Positions 30,500 to 39,718 of a stretch of 44,820 nucleotides of DNA are shown piece after piece. The position numbers and the translations under genes were made by a program. This DNA comes from Trueperaceae bacterium (lineage in GTDB: Bacteria > Deinococcota > Deinococci > Deinococcales > Trueperaceae), in contig DASVCN010000030.1 in NCBI GenBank assembly GCA_036381595.1, forward strand, positions 1-44,820, read 5' to 3'. Below the pieces are notes generated by a model that did not search any database, had not been told where the DNA came from, and was given only the letters and a program-made list of their open reading frames with translations. Within the stretch, counting starts at the first letter, position 1; the number at the start of each line of letters is the position of its first letter.

Positions 30500-33319
30500 A
30501 TGGTTGACCGAGAGGCGGCGCGCTTCGTCGTAACCTCGGCTCGGCTCGGGGTCGAGCCCCCGCCGCAGGCCGAGGGGCTTATCCTCCCCAACCGTCAGGC
30601 CGCCCGCTCACTCGGGGTCCCCTACCGGTCGCTCGAGGGGTTGGCGCAGGGAGTTATCCGATCGCGAGGAGTGAGGATCGCTCCGAAGGTCGTCGCGCAC
30701 AGGATGCTGAGGCTGGCGGTCGTCCGCTCGGGCGCGGGCAGCGACCCCGGCGGCATCGCCCGCGCCGCCGAATCCACCCTTCGCGAGCTGCTCCGAGCCG
30801 GGGTCGACCTCGATGCCCTCGGGCAGGTCGGCAACCGCAGGGTCGAACGTCTCGCCGCCATCGCCGTTAGCTACCGGCGACTCCTGGCCCAGGAGGGTCT
30901 GATCGACGCCGCCGAACTGCTGTGGCGCGCTTCGGAGCTCGTGATGGAACCGGTCAGGCTCCAGCTACGCGGTTTCCCCCGCCTGCCGGCAGCCGAGCGG
31001 GCGTTCCTCGATGCGGTGGCCGCACCGGGCAGCACGATCCAGCTGCCGCTCCCCGCCGATGGCGCCCCGCTTTTCGCCGAGAATCTCGAGGCGCTCTCCG
31101 ACTTCAGGGCGCGTGGATGGGTCACCAGGCAGGAGCAGCAGCCCGGAACCGAGAGGGCCGAGGGACCCGGCACGCTGGGCGTCAAGCTCGCCGAAGAGTT
31201 CCTGACTGGGCGGAGTGAGAGCCGAAGGGCGAACCTGGCCTGTTACGCCTACCCCGATCTAGAGGCCGAGTCGCGAGGGACTCTCGCGCTCGTCAAGCGG
31301 CTCCTCCGCAGAGGCGTGAGTCCCGGCCGCATCGCCATCGTCGCTCGTGACGAGGAGAGCTACGGGCCCACCCTGCTCGCGGTCGCCGAAGAGTACGGAG
31401 TGCCGTTGAGGGTCCTCTACCAGGTCCCGCTCGCTCAGGCGCGCTTCGGCGCCTGGCTCGCGGAGCTGCTCGAGGCGCTCGAGTCGCACCTGCCGTTCGA
31501 GGAGACGGCGAGGGTGCTGGCCCACCCACTGGTGAACGGCCTCGACGGTGAGACCTGGGCCGAGGTTCGCAGCGAGCACACGAGCGGCTGGGAAGCATGG
31601 CGCGCGCGGTTGCCCTACCTGGGCGAAGCCTGGCCGGCGAGCGCTGATCGTCGGGAGTTCATCGAGCGACTCGAGTCGCTCGTGAGCGACCTGGGCGCCC
31701 CCCGCAACGCCCTCGCCTGGGCCCGCGAAGCCCGCGCCGTAACCATCTTCTTCGAAGAGCTCAGGTCGCTGCCCGGCAGGTCGGCCGAGGTCACGCTCGA
31801 GGAGTTCATCGCCGAGGCCGCCGAACTGCTCAATCTCCTCACCGTGCCGGCGCAACCCGGCCGCGGCGGCGTCGAACTGCACACTCCGCTGTCGCTGTTC
31901 GGCGCTTCGGTGGATCACCTGTTCGTCGTTGGGGCCGCAGAAGGTATCCTCCCCAGCCCGGTTCGGCCCGACCCTCTCCTGGACCCGTTCGAACGTGAGG
32001 AGCTGGGGGCGGGAGGCTTCCCCGTCGAGGACGTCGCCACTGAGGCTCGCCGAGAAGAGCTGTCGCTCTGGGCGCTCCTGCACTCGGCCGGCACCTCGCT
32101 GACGCTCAGCCTCCCGAGGCTACTGGGGCGAAGCGAGGCGTTCCCGAGTCCCTTCCTGGCCCGGCTGGGCGTCGAGCCTACGGACCCTCCACCGGCCGCC
32201 ATCTGCAGCGATCGAGAGTTGCGGCTGGCCGAGCTCACCGGGGAAGAACGGTTCGACGAGGTGCTGGAGCGAGCGAGGCACGCCTACAAGGTAGAGGTGC
32301 GGCGCGAGAGCGACGCTCCCTACGATGGTCACGACGGGATGGTCGGCATCCCCTACCTGCCGCCGCCTGGCGGGCTGGCCGTGACCGCGCTCGTTTCACT
32401 GGCGAGCTGCCCCTTCAGGTTCTTCGGCGAAAGGGTGCTGCGGCTCGACGAGCCGGATGAAGCGGCCGACTCCCTCGAACCCTCACTGCGCGGGAAACTC
32501 TTCCACGAGGTGCTGCAGAGTGTCATGGAGTCTGTCATCGAAACCGACCGCGGGTTCGCAGAGGTCGTGAGGCGAGAGCCCGATGCGGATACCGGAGAGA
32601 GGGCGAACGCAACCGCGAGCGAGGATGTGGGCGGGCGGGCGAGCGGGCCTTGGGACGAAGTGGTCAGCGGTGAGTCGCCGGCGGGGTCGGGTTGGGCCGG
32701 CGCCGATCCGCGAGCGGTGGCGCTGGCGCGACTCGACGAAGCGTTCGAGAGGGCCGAGGAGGAGCTCCAGCTTACCTCTCTGCCCACCTGGCCCCTAGAG
32801 CGGAGCCAGCACCTGAGGGTGCTGCGGCGCGCGATCGCATCGGAACGGTTCATCCGCGAAGGCGCGAGGGTTCTGGAGCTGGAGAGCCCATTCCAAGGCC
32901 GCTGGCGCGGCATCCCGGTACGTGGCCGGGTCGACCGGATGGACGCCCTGGCCGATGGCATCGAGCTGCTCGACTACAAGAGCGGCTCGAGCATCTCCAA
33001 TCTGGCTAAGGACGAAGATGGTCGGCCCAAGGTCGACCTCCAACTGAGCATCTACCGCGAGGTGGCAGGCGCCGCTCTCGCCCCGAACGAGCCGGTTGCC
33101 GGCAGCCGCTACTTCTCGGTGAGCAGAGCGGAAGACCTCAGGGCGGCTACGCCCAGCGACGAGCAGCTCGACACGATCGCCGAGGGAGTCAAGAGAGCCT
33201 GGCGTGAAGGCGCCTATCCGGTCGATCCCGACATCGACGGCGCCGCATGCCGCTACTGCCCCCTCGACCCGGTCTGTCGGAAAGGGCCCCGACTCGAGAG
33301 GAAGCGTCACCGGCCGTGA
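30500..33319 (+). CDS. addB: AddB-like subunit of helicase-nuclease, with iron-sulfur nuclease domain
   Basis: Subunit of an AddAB-type double-strand-break resection complex, 939 residues. The N-terminal region lacks a Walker A motif (LILPNRQAARSL in its place), so the helicase-like part is probably inactive and scans or holds DNA. The C-terminal PD-(D/E)XK nuclease shows GRVDRMDA, LLDYKSGSS (Asp825, Lys827) and VDLQLSIYRE. Four cysteines, Cys637 (LASCPFRFFGERVL) and Cys917/920/926 (CRYCPLDPVC), match the iron-sulfur clamp known in AddB. A Gly/Ala/Glu-rich insert at about 690-735 varies. It ends with a GTGA overlap into addA. ATG at 30500 has a weak SD; length is shorter than B. subtilis AddB (about 1,165). 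Confidence 0.85.
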   Translation: MVDREAARFVVTSARLGVEPPPQAEGLILPNRQAARSLGVPYRSLEGLAQGVIRSRGVRIAPKVVAHRMLRLAVVRSGAGSDPGGIARAAESTLRELLRAGVDLDALGQVGNRRVERLAAIAVSYRRLLAQEGLIDAAELLWRASELVMEPVRLQLRGFPRLPAAERAFLDAVAAPGSTIQLPLPADGAPLFAENLEALSDFRARGWVTRQEQQPGTERAEGPGTLGVKLAEEFLTGRSESRRANLACYAYPDLEAESRGTLALVKRLLRRGVSPGRIAIVARDEESYGPTLLAVAEEYGVPLRVLYQVPLAQARFGAWLAELLEALESHLPFEETARVLAHPLVNGLDGETWAEVRSEHTSGWEAWRARLPYLGEAWPASADRREFIERLESLVSDLGAPRNALAWAREARAVTIFFEELRSLPGRSAEVTLEEFIAEAAELLNLLTVPAQPGRGGVELHTPLSLFGASVDHLFVVGAAEGILPSPVRPDPLLDPFEREELGAGGFPVEDVATEARREELSLWALLHSAGTSLTLSLPRLLGRSEAFPSPFLARLGVEPTDPPPAAICSDRELRLAELTGEERFDEVLERARHAYKVEVRRESDAPYDGHDGMVGIPYLPPPGGLAVTALVSLASCPFRFFGERVLRLDEPDEAADSLEPSLRGKLFHEVLQSVMESVIETDRGFAEVVRREPDADTGERANATASEDVGGRASGPWDEVVSGESPAGSGWAGADPRAVALARLDEAFERAEEELQLTSLPTWPLERSQHLRVLRRAIASERFIREGARVLELESPFQGRWRGIPVRGRVDRMDALADGIELLDYKSGSSISNLAKDEDGRPKVDLQLSIYREVAGAALAPNEPVAGSRYFSVSRAEDLRAATPSDEQLDTIAEGVKRAWREGAYPVDPDIDGAACRYCPLDPVCRKGPRLERKRHRP

Positions 33320-36300
33320 GCCTCACCGAACAGCAGCGGCGCGCCGTCGAGGCGACGGGAAGCGTGGCCGTCACCGCCGGCGCCGGCACCGGCAAGACCC
33401 ACATGCTCACCGAGCGCTACCTCCACCACCTCGAGGCTCACGGACTACGCCCCCTCGAGATCGTCGCCGGCACCTTCACCGAAGCGGCTGCCGCGGAACT
33501 GCGCGGCCGGGTGCGCGCCCGCCTGCGTCAACTGCCCCAGCTCGGCCACCTGGCCGGTGAACTCGAGGCCGCCCAGATCGGAACCCTTCACTCGCTCGCC
33601 GGCCGGATCTGCCGCGAGCACCCTGAAGCCGCCGGAGTGCCCTGGGACTTCGCGGTACAGGACGAACTCAACCAGCGGTTGTGGCTGGAACGGCACCTGC
33701 GCGAAGCTCTGCTGGCGTTGCCCGAAGAGCTCGCATCGGCGCTGCCGTTCGACGTCCTGAGGGACTCTCTGCGGGCGCTGCTGGCCGATCCCTACACCGC
33801 CCGCACCGCTCTCGCTGCCGATCCCCGCCAGTGGCCCGAGCTCATCGAGGCCCAGAAGCAGATCGCCTGCCGCCGGATGACGAAGCTGCGCCAGTGGCGC
33901 GAGGCGGTAGCTACGCTCGAGGCTAACGCGGGACCGGTGGGAGACAAGCTCGAACTCCAGCGTCGGGAGGCCCTCGAAGCCGTCCGCCGGATCGAAGCTG
34001 GCGACTTCTCCACCGAGGTCTGCACGATCCTGGATGGGCTCAGCAAGAGACCGGGCAGCGCCAAGGCCTGGGGCGATGCGGTCGCCCTCGTCAAGGAGGC
34101 CTGCGGCGTGGTCCGCGACTGCTACCGCCGCTTCGGCCGCATCTTCGGGCTGGCGCTGGGGCCCGCCGACGACAGGCTGCGCGAACTGTTGCCACCCCTC
34201 GCCCAGGCGTACCGGCTGGTGGACGCTCATCTCGCCGAGGTCAAGCGCAAGGAGCGACTCCTGGACTTCAGCGACCTCGAACTGCACGCCCTCCGGGCGC
34301 TCCAGGACGCCACTGTGCGCGGCTTCTACCGGAGTCGCTGGAAGGCGTTCCTGGTGGACGAGTTCCAGGACACCAACCCTGTTCAGGCCGAACTGCTTGC
34401 CCGGCTCACCGGGATGCCGCTCGCCGCAGGCGGCCGGTACGGCGGCGACCGCGAGGCGGCCGGCACGATCGGCCCGGACGCGTCCACCTCGGAGCGGCAT
34501 CGAACCGCACCCCGCGTGACCGTCGTGGGTGATGAGAAGCAGTCGATCTACGGCTTCCGCCGCGCCGACATCGACGTGTTCCGGCAGGTGCGAGAAGCGA
34601 TCGACGGCGCGGGTGGCGAGACGATAGAGCTCTCCACGAGCTTCAGGACGCATCACGAGCTGATGGCGCCCCTCAACGCCGTCTTCGAGCCGGCGCTCGC
34701 CGAACTCCACCAGCCTCTGGCCGGGGCGCGAACAGATGGGCCGGGCGACGCTCCTTATCTGAGCGTGCGTCTCGTGGTGAGTGAGGGGCGGGTCCTCAAG
34801 CAGTTCCGTCAGAGGGCCGAGGCGCACCACATCGGGGAGTTGATCGCAGAGCTCATCGCCGACGGCGCTCCGGTGTTCGACAAGGCCAGCCGAGAACTGA
34901 GGCCGGTGCGGCCGGGCGACATTGCCATCCTCGCCCGCACCTGGGACACCCTCTCCCCGTACGCCGAGGAACTGGCGGCCCGCGGCGTCCCCACCATCCA
35001 TGCTGGCGGCGGCGACCTGCTGGCCCAACGGGAGGTCAAGGACGCCCTCGCCCTGCTGCGCTTCCTCGCCGACCCGACCGACGACCTCTCGCTCGCAGCC
35101 GTTCTCCGTTCCCCCTTCTTCGCGCTCGAGGACCGGCAGCTGGTGGAGCTGGCGGCCGAAGCGAGGGGGGCGGGGACGAGTTGGTGGGGAACGCTGGCGC
35201 AGCACAGATCGGGACGGCAGCGCGATTCCGACCCGTTCGCACTCGCTGGGAGGAACGACGATCCGGGCGAACTCTCCCCGGCGAGCCTCGGCGTGGCCGC
35301 CTCGACTCTGGACGCTCTGCTGACCTTGCGGCGGGAAGCGCCGAGTCGGCTGCTGCGCCGGGCCGACGACCTCACCGGTTACACCGCGGTCATCGGCAAC
35401 ATGCCGGGGGGCCAGCGGCGACTGGCCGACTGGCGGGGCTTCTGCGATTTCGTGGCACAACTCGAGCGGGGCCAGGAGGATGTGTTCACGGTGGTGAGGG
35501 AACTCCGCCTGCTCACCGGGCTGAGCGACGTCAAGGTTCCACGGCCGGGGATGGAAGCCGGCGACGCGGTGTCGCTGATGAGCGTCCACAACGCGAAAGG
35601 GCTGGAATGGCCGATCGTCGTCGTGCCTGACGTCACCGCCGGCACCTTCGCGAGGGGGAGCGCCACCCTCTTCGAAGCCGCTGCCGGCTTGGCGTTCGAG
35701 GTCGAGGACGACTCGGGCGAGAAGGTCGAACCGGCCCTCTTCTCCATCCTCGACGCCCGCCGCAAGGCCAGGGAGGCCGAGGAGGAACTACGCATCCTCT
35801 ACGTGGCCCTCACCCGCGCTCGCGACCGGATCGTGCTGAGCGGCAGCCACGAGAAAGGCGGTCGTCTCGCTTCGCTCGAGGAGGGGCTCGAGGCCGCCGG
35901 AGTCGAACCGATCCTCATCCCCTTCGACCCTGCCCACGCCGTGCCCAAGACGCCGCGACCGGAGAACGCGGCCGAGCAGGGGGAGAGAGTGCTGGGCGGG
36001 GCCGGCGTCGGCCTGTTCGAACTACCGGTGACTTCGCTGTCGACGTTCGCGGAGTGTCCGCAACGGTTCTATTTCGAACAGGTCCTGCAGCACCCGGGGG
36101 CCGGGCAGGCTACGAGCGGACCGGAGTGGGCGGGATCGACGGAAGGGGACAGGCATGAGGCAGGCACCGCCGTGGCCGCCAGGATCGGCGAACTGACCCA
36201 CCGAGCCCTGCAGTTCGCGATCGAAGACGAGGGGGAACTGGCCAGCCTCGACCCGAGCCTCGAACTCGAGCATGTCCGGAGCGCACTGGGTTTCGCCCGG

Positions 36301-36750
36301 GCCTTCCGCAACTCTCCCGTCTTCGCCCCTCTCCGGGACGCGATCGTCCGGCGCGAACTTCCGCTGGTGATCGACGGCGGCGAGTACGGTAGCCGGCTAA
36401 GGCTCCACGGGATCGCCGACGCGGTCGGGGTCGACTTCGTGCTCGACTACAAGACCGGAGCGCGTGACAGGGAGTCGCACCTGCTGCAGGTCGCCGTCTA
36501 CGCACGCGCCCTGGGGCTCGAGCGTGCCTTCGTCGCCTACCTGCGCGACACCGAACTGGTCGGCTACTCGGCCGCCGAGCTCGACTCTGCTCACTCGCGC
36601 CTCGGCGAGATCCTCCGGGCGATCGAAGCGGGAGCATTCGAAGCGAGTCCGGCCTACGAGAAGTGCCGCCGCTGCCCCTTCGAGCCGCTCTGCGAGTCGA
36701 GCGCGATGCGGCATGTGGCGCCGAAGGAAGTCCAGACGACCACGAAGTAG
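33316..36750 (+). CDS. addA: AddA-like helicase-nuclease subunit with its own iron-sulfur cysteines
   Basis: UvrD-family motor plus C-terminal nuclease, 1,144 residues, close to AddA in length. Walker A TAGAGTGKT at about 20-28; VDEFQD at 347-352; VVGDEKQSIYGFRRAD near 403-418; motif V MSVHNAKGLEWP at 755-766; motif VI LYVALTRARDR near 828-838. The nuclease has LRLHGIADAVG, DYKTG (Asp1044, Lys1046) and LLQVAVYA. Cys914 (FAECPQRFYFE) and Cys1117/1120/1126 (CRRCPFEPLC) repeat the AddB-type iron-sulfur pattern, which B. subtilis AddA lacks. The GTG at 33316 overlaps the addB stop. Expected role: unwind and degrade broken DNA ends for recombination. Confidence 0.9.
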   Translation: MSLTEQQRRAVEATGSVAVTAGAGTGKTHMLTERYLHHLEAHGLRPLEIVAGTFTEAAAAELRGRVRARLRQLPQLGHLAGELEAAQIGTLHSLAGRICREHPEAAGVPWDFAVQDELNQRLWLERHLREALLALPEELASALPFDVLRDSLRALLADPYTARTALAADPRQWPELIEAQKQIACRRMTKLRQWREAVATLEANAGPVGDKLELQRREALEAVRRIEAGDFSTEVCTILDGLSKRPGSAKAWGDAVALVKEACGVVRDCYRRFGRIFGLALGPADDRLRELLPPLAQAYRLVDAHLAEVKRKERLLDFSDLELHALRALQDATVRGFYRSRWKAFLVDEFQDTNPVQAELLARLTGMPLAAGGRYGGDREAAGTIGPDASTSERHRTAPRVTVVGDEKQSIYGFRRADIDVFRQVREAIDGAGGETIELSTSFRTHHELMAPLNAVFEPALAELHQPLAGARTDGPGDAPYLSVRLVVSEGRVLKQFRQRAEAHHIGELIAELIADGAPVFDKASRELRPVRPGDIAILARTWDTLSPYAEELAARGVPTIHAGGGDLLAQREVKDALALLRFLADPTDDLSLAAVLRSPFFALEDRQLVELAAEARGAGTSWWGTLAQHRSGRQRDSDPFALAGRNDDPGELSPASLGVAASTLDALLTLRREAPSRLLRRADDLTGYTAVIGNMPGGQRRLADWRGFCDFVAQLERGQEDVFTVVRELRLLTGLSDVKVPRPGMEAGDAVSLMSVHNAKGLEWPIVVVPDVTAGTFARGSATLFEAAAGLAFEVEDDSGEKVEPALFSILDARRKAREAEEELRILYVALTRARDRIVLSGSHEKGGRLASLEEGLEAAGVEPILIPFDPAHAVPKTPRPENAAEQGERVLGGAGVGLFELPVTSLSTFAECPQRFYFEQVLQHPGAGQATSGPEWAGSTEGDRHEAGTAVAARIGELTHRALQFAIEDEGELASLDPSLELEHVRSALGFARAFRNSPVFAPLRDAIVRRELPLVIDGGEYGSRLRLHGIADAVGVDFVLDYKTGARDRESHLLQVAVYARALGLERAFVAYLRDTELVGYSAAELDSAHSRLGEILRAIEAGAFEASPAYEKCRRCPFEPLCESSAMRHVAPKEVQTTTK

Positions 36751-36785
36751 CCGCCGGCTGCACTACCCTGAAGAGGAGGGCTTCC

Positions 36786-38807
36786 ATGTCTCCGCTGAAC
36801 CTCCGCGCCGTCTCGGGCAGGCGGGCGCTGCTCCTGATCGCCATCTGCATAGCGATCGCTCTGGTCGTCGCCATGTGGCTGCTACCGCCGCGCCCGCGCG
36901 CTCAGGGTGGACCGCTTGCGCCTGAATTCCCCTCCGGTCTGGAGTGGATCAACAGCGAGCGTCCGCTGCAGCTCGCCGACCTGCGCGGGAAGTTCGTCCT
37001 CCTCGACTTCCTCACCTACGGCTGCATCAACTGCATCCATGTGATCCCCGATCTGCATGCTCTCGAGGAGGAGTACGGCGACTCCCTCGTGGTCCTCGGC
37101 GTTCACTCGGCGAAGTTCGAACATGAACGTGGAACCGAGAACATCACCCGCTTCGCCCAGCGGTACGGTATCGACCACCCGATAGTCAACGACCGCAACT
37201 TCGAAATCTGGGAGGCCTACCGGATCTACGCCTGGCCCAGCTCGGTCCTCATCGATCCTCAGGGCAGGGTCGTGGGCAGGCATGCGGGCGAAGGCGTATT
37301 CACTGCCTTCGACGGTCTCCTGAGTGAACTCGTCGAGCGAGCCGATGCGAACGGGACGCTCGACCCCGCCCCACTGGACCTGGCGGCCTCCGCGCCCTCA
37401 CTCCCCGGGTCGCCGCTCCGGTTCCCCAGCAAGGTGCTGGCCCATGAGGGGAGCGACCGGCTCTTCATAGCCGACACCAGTCACCACCGCATCGTCGTCA
37501 CCGACCTCGAGGGTTCCGTGCTCGCGGTGATCGGCAGCGGCGAGCCCGGCTTCAGGGACGGCAGTTCGAGCGAAGCCGCCTTCTTGCGGCCGCACGGCCT
37601 CGCCCTGGCCCCTCCCGACGTGCTCTACGTGGCCGATACCGGCAACCACGCCATCCGCAGGGTCGACCTCACGAGCGGTCGGGTGACGACCGTTGCAGGC
37701 ACCGGCGAGCAGGAGTACATGTTCGCCATCTTCGAGGCGCCGGCTCTCGAGCACGGCCTCAACTCGCCCTGGGACCTCCTCTGGCTGGATGGTCGGCTCT
37801 ACATCGCGATGGCGGGGCAACACCAGATCTGGCGATACGACCCCGCTACGGAGATGCTCTACCTGCACGCCGGCTCCGGCCGTGAAGCACTGGCGGATGG
37901 ACCCCTGCGCGGGTCGGCGCTGAACCAGCCGACCGGGCTGGCAACCGACGGCGAACTCCTCTTCATCGCCGACAGCGAGGCGAGCGCCATCAGGAGGGCC
38001 GGGCTCGAGGAGGACTCGAAGCTCGATACGATAGTCGGCACGGGGCTTTTCGACTTCGGTGACGTCGACGGTAGCGGCGACGAGGTGCTCCTCCAGCACG
38101 CCGAGGGAGTCGCCTGGCACGACCGGATGCTCTACGTGGCCGACACCTACAACAACAAGATCAAGCGCATAGACCCGCTCAGCCGCACGGCCACGACCAT
38201 CTTCGGGAGCGGCGAGCCAGGCTGGCGGGACGGCAGCGATCCGCTCTTCTACGAGCCCACGGGGATAAGCGCAGCCAACGGATCGCTCTACATAGCCGAC
38301 GCCAACAACCATGCCATCCGGGTCGCCGACCTCTCGACGGGCGAGGTGAGCACACTGGAGCTCTCCGATGCCGAGGGGCTGCTGGCCGGACCCGAGTCGA
38401 CCGAGTACTTCGGCGCTACCGTGGCGCTGGAGGATCAGAGGGTGCGGGAGGGACCGGGCGAGCTCCTGCTCGAGATCAGCCTGCCACGCGACTACAAGGT
38501 GAACGACCTCGCACCGTTGCACGTCTCCTGGAGCGTGGAGGGCGAGGCGGTAACGGTGGAGCCGGCGAGTCGTGAGACTATCGAAGCGCACCCTGAATAC
38601 CCGTTCAGCCTCATGGTGCCCGCACACTTCACCCGGGGCGAGTCGCGGGTGACGGCCGAACTGGACATCTACTACTGCCGTGAGGGGGCCGAGGCGCTCT
38701 GCCTTGTGGACCGGGTAAGGCTGGTCGTGCCGGTGACCGTGACGGATCGGGGCGACGACCAGGTGCGGCTGGCCCGCACCCCGCCGCCGGTGCCGACGGG
38801 GATGTAG
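36786..38807 (+). CDS. NHLRC2-like protein: thioredoxin fold plus NHL beta-propeller
   Basis: Membrane-anchored or exported protein of 673 residues. After one N-terminal hydrophobic segment (ALLLIAICIAIALVVAMWLL) comes a thioredoxin-like domain (about 50-180) with the redox motif CINC (Cys80, Cys83) in LLDFLTYGCINCIHVIPDL. NHL repeats follow (RLFIADTSHHRIVVTDLEG, VLYVADTGNHAIRRVDLTSG, LLFIADSEASAIRRAGL, MLYVADTYNNKIKRIDPLS, SLYIADANNHAIRVADLSTG), then a C-terminal beta domain. This three-part order is that of animal NHLRC2, whose motif is CCINC; here Gly replaces the first Cys. ATG at 36786 has AGAGGAGGG upstream. It is 35 bp after addA and may be co-transcribed, although a functional link is not obvious. 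It converges on the rpiR gene. Confidence 0.9.
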   Translation: MSPLNLRAVSGRRALLLIAICIAIALVVAMWLLPPRPRAQGGPLAPEFPSGLEWINSERPLQLADLRGKFVLLDFLTYGCINCIHVIPDLHALEEEYGDSLVVLGVHSAKFEHERGTENITRFAQRYGIDHPIVNDRNFEIWEAYRIYAWPSSVLIDPQGRVVGRHAGEGVFTAFDGLLSELVERADANGTLDPAPLDLAASAPSLPGSPLRFPSKVLAHEGSDRLFIADTSHHRIVVTDLEGSVLAVIGSGEPGFRDGSSSEAAFLRPHGLALAPPDVLYVADTGNHAIRRVDLTSGRVTTVAGTGEQEYMFAIFEAPALEHGLNSPWDLLWLDGRLYIAMAGQHQIWRYDPATEMLYLHAGSGREALADGPLRGSALNQPTGLATDGELLFIADSEASAIRRAGLEEDSKLDTIVGTGLFDFGDVDGSGDEVLLQHAEGVAWHDRMLYVADTYNNKIKRIDPLSRTATTIFGSGEPGWRDGSDPLFYEPTGISAANGSLYIADANNHAIRVADLSTGEVSTLELSDAEGLLAGPESTEYFGATVALEDQRVREGPGELLLEISLPRDYKVNDLAPLHVSWSVEGEAVTVEPASRETIEAHPEYPFSLMVPAHFTRGESRVTAELDIYYCREGAEALCLVDRVRLVVPVTVTDRGDDQVRLARTPPPVPTGM

Positions 38808-38825
38808 GCAACGACCGAAAAGCCC

Positions 38826-39689
38826 CTACTCCACCCGCTGCGCGTCGATCGCGCCCTGCGTCCTCGCCAGCGAACGCTGCGATCTCTCCCGGCCCCCCAT
38901 GGTGAGCGCGACATAGAGCGAATCGATGACGGCCAGGTGCGCGGTGCGAGCCGCCATCGCTTCCACCCCGGAGGTCGTCTCCTGGACCGCGGTCACCAGC
39001 CCCACGTCGGCCAGCTCGAGCAGCGGCGAGCGCAAGAACGAAGTCAGCGCGACGATCGTCGCCCCGGCCTGGCGGGCTAACCGAGCGGCGCTGAGCAGCT
39101 CCTGGGTCCGACCGGTGTGGGAGACGATGAAGGCGACGTCGTTCTCTTCCAGCGTCGCGGCCGCTACCGATTGCATGTGAGAGTCGGGCGGGGTGGAGAC
39201 GGCTAGCCCTATCCGCAGGAACCGGTAGTAGGCGTCCACCACCACCGGCGTGCTCGAGCCCATCCCGTATATGTCGATACGCCTGGCCCCCGCGAGCGCT
39301 CCGACCGCCGCCTGCAGAGCCGACAGTTCGACCAGCTCGAGCGTCTCCTCGAGGGCGCGGATCTCCGACTGCACCACCTTGCGCATCACCTGAAGCGGAT
39401 CGTCGTCCGGCTTCAGTTCGACCTCGCGCACTCCGGGACCGCTGCTTCCCCGTTCGAAGGCGAGGGCGAGCTTGAACTCCCGGAAGCCCGAGTAACCGAG
39501 CGCCCGGCAGAGGCGCATGACGGTAGCGGTGCTCACTGAGGCCCTCTGGGCCAGGGCCTCCACCGAGAGCGAAACGATGTCGTCGGCGTGGTCCAGGACG
39601 AACCTTGCGACGGCGCTCTCCGAGGGTGTGAGGCTCGTCTGCAGACCGCGGATGCGGGCAGTCACCGAACCGGCTGGTACGCCGTTCAT
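38826..39689 (-). CDS. MurR/RpiR family regulator with SIS domain
   Basis: Regulator of 287 residues. The N-terminal RpiR helix-turn-helix is SLTPSESAVARFVLDHADDIVSLSVEALAQRASVSTATVMRLCRALGYSGFREFKLAL. The C-terminal SIS domain binds a phosphosugar: ARRIDIYGMGSSTPVVVDAYYRFLRIG, DVAFIVSHTGRTQELLSAARLARQAGATIVALTS. ATG at 39689 is 29 bp after the glpD stop, so it is the last gene of the HAD-glpQ-glpD run and likely controls it. An effector such as glycerol-3-phosphate or another phosphorylated metabolite would be in keeping with the operon. The palindrome at 42801-42815 is the candidate binding site. Confidence 0.92.
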   Translation of the reverse strand: MNGVPAGSVTARIRGLQTSLTPSESAVARFVLDHADDIVSLSVEALAQRASVSTATVMRLCRALGYSGFREFKLALAFERGSSGPGVREVELKPDDDPLQVMRKVVQSEIRALEETLELVELSALQAAVGALAGARRIDIYGMGSSTPVVVDAYYRFLRIGLAVSTPPDSHMQSVAAATLEENDVAFIVSHTGRTQELLSAARLARQAGATIVALTSFLRSPLLELADVGLVTAVQETTSGVEAMAARTAHLAVIDSLYVALTMGGRERSQRSLARTQGAIDAQRVE

Positions 39690-39718
39690 CGCATGGCCCC
39701 GTTCGCCGCGTCAGACCC

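Noticed and set aside
33445-35589. Very long minus-strand open frame (about 714 codons) inside addA
   Set aside because: The plus strand encodes all helicase motifs; the minus frame is rich in Arg, Glu and Gly with no motif and no SD.
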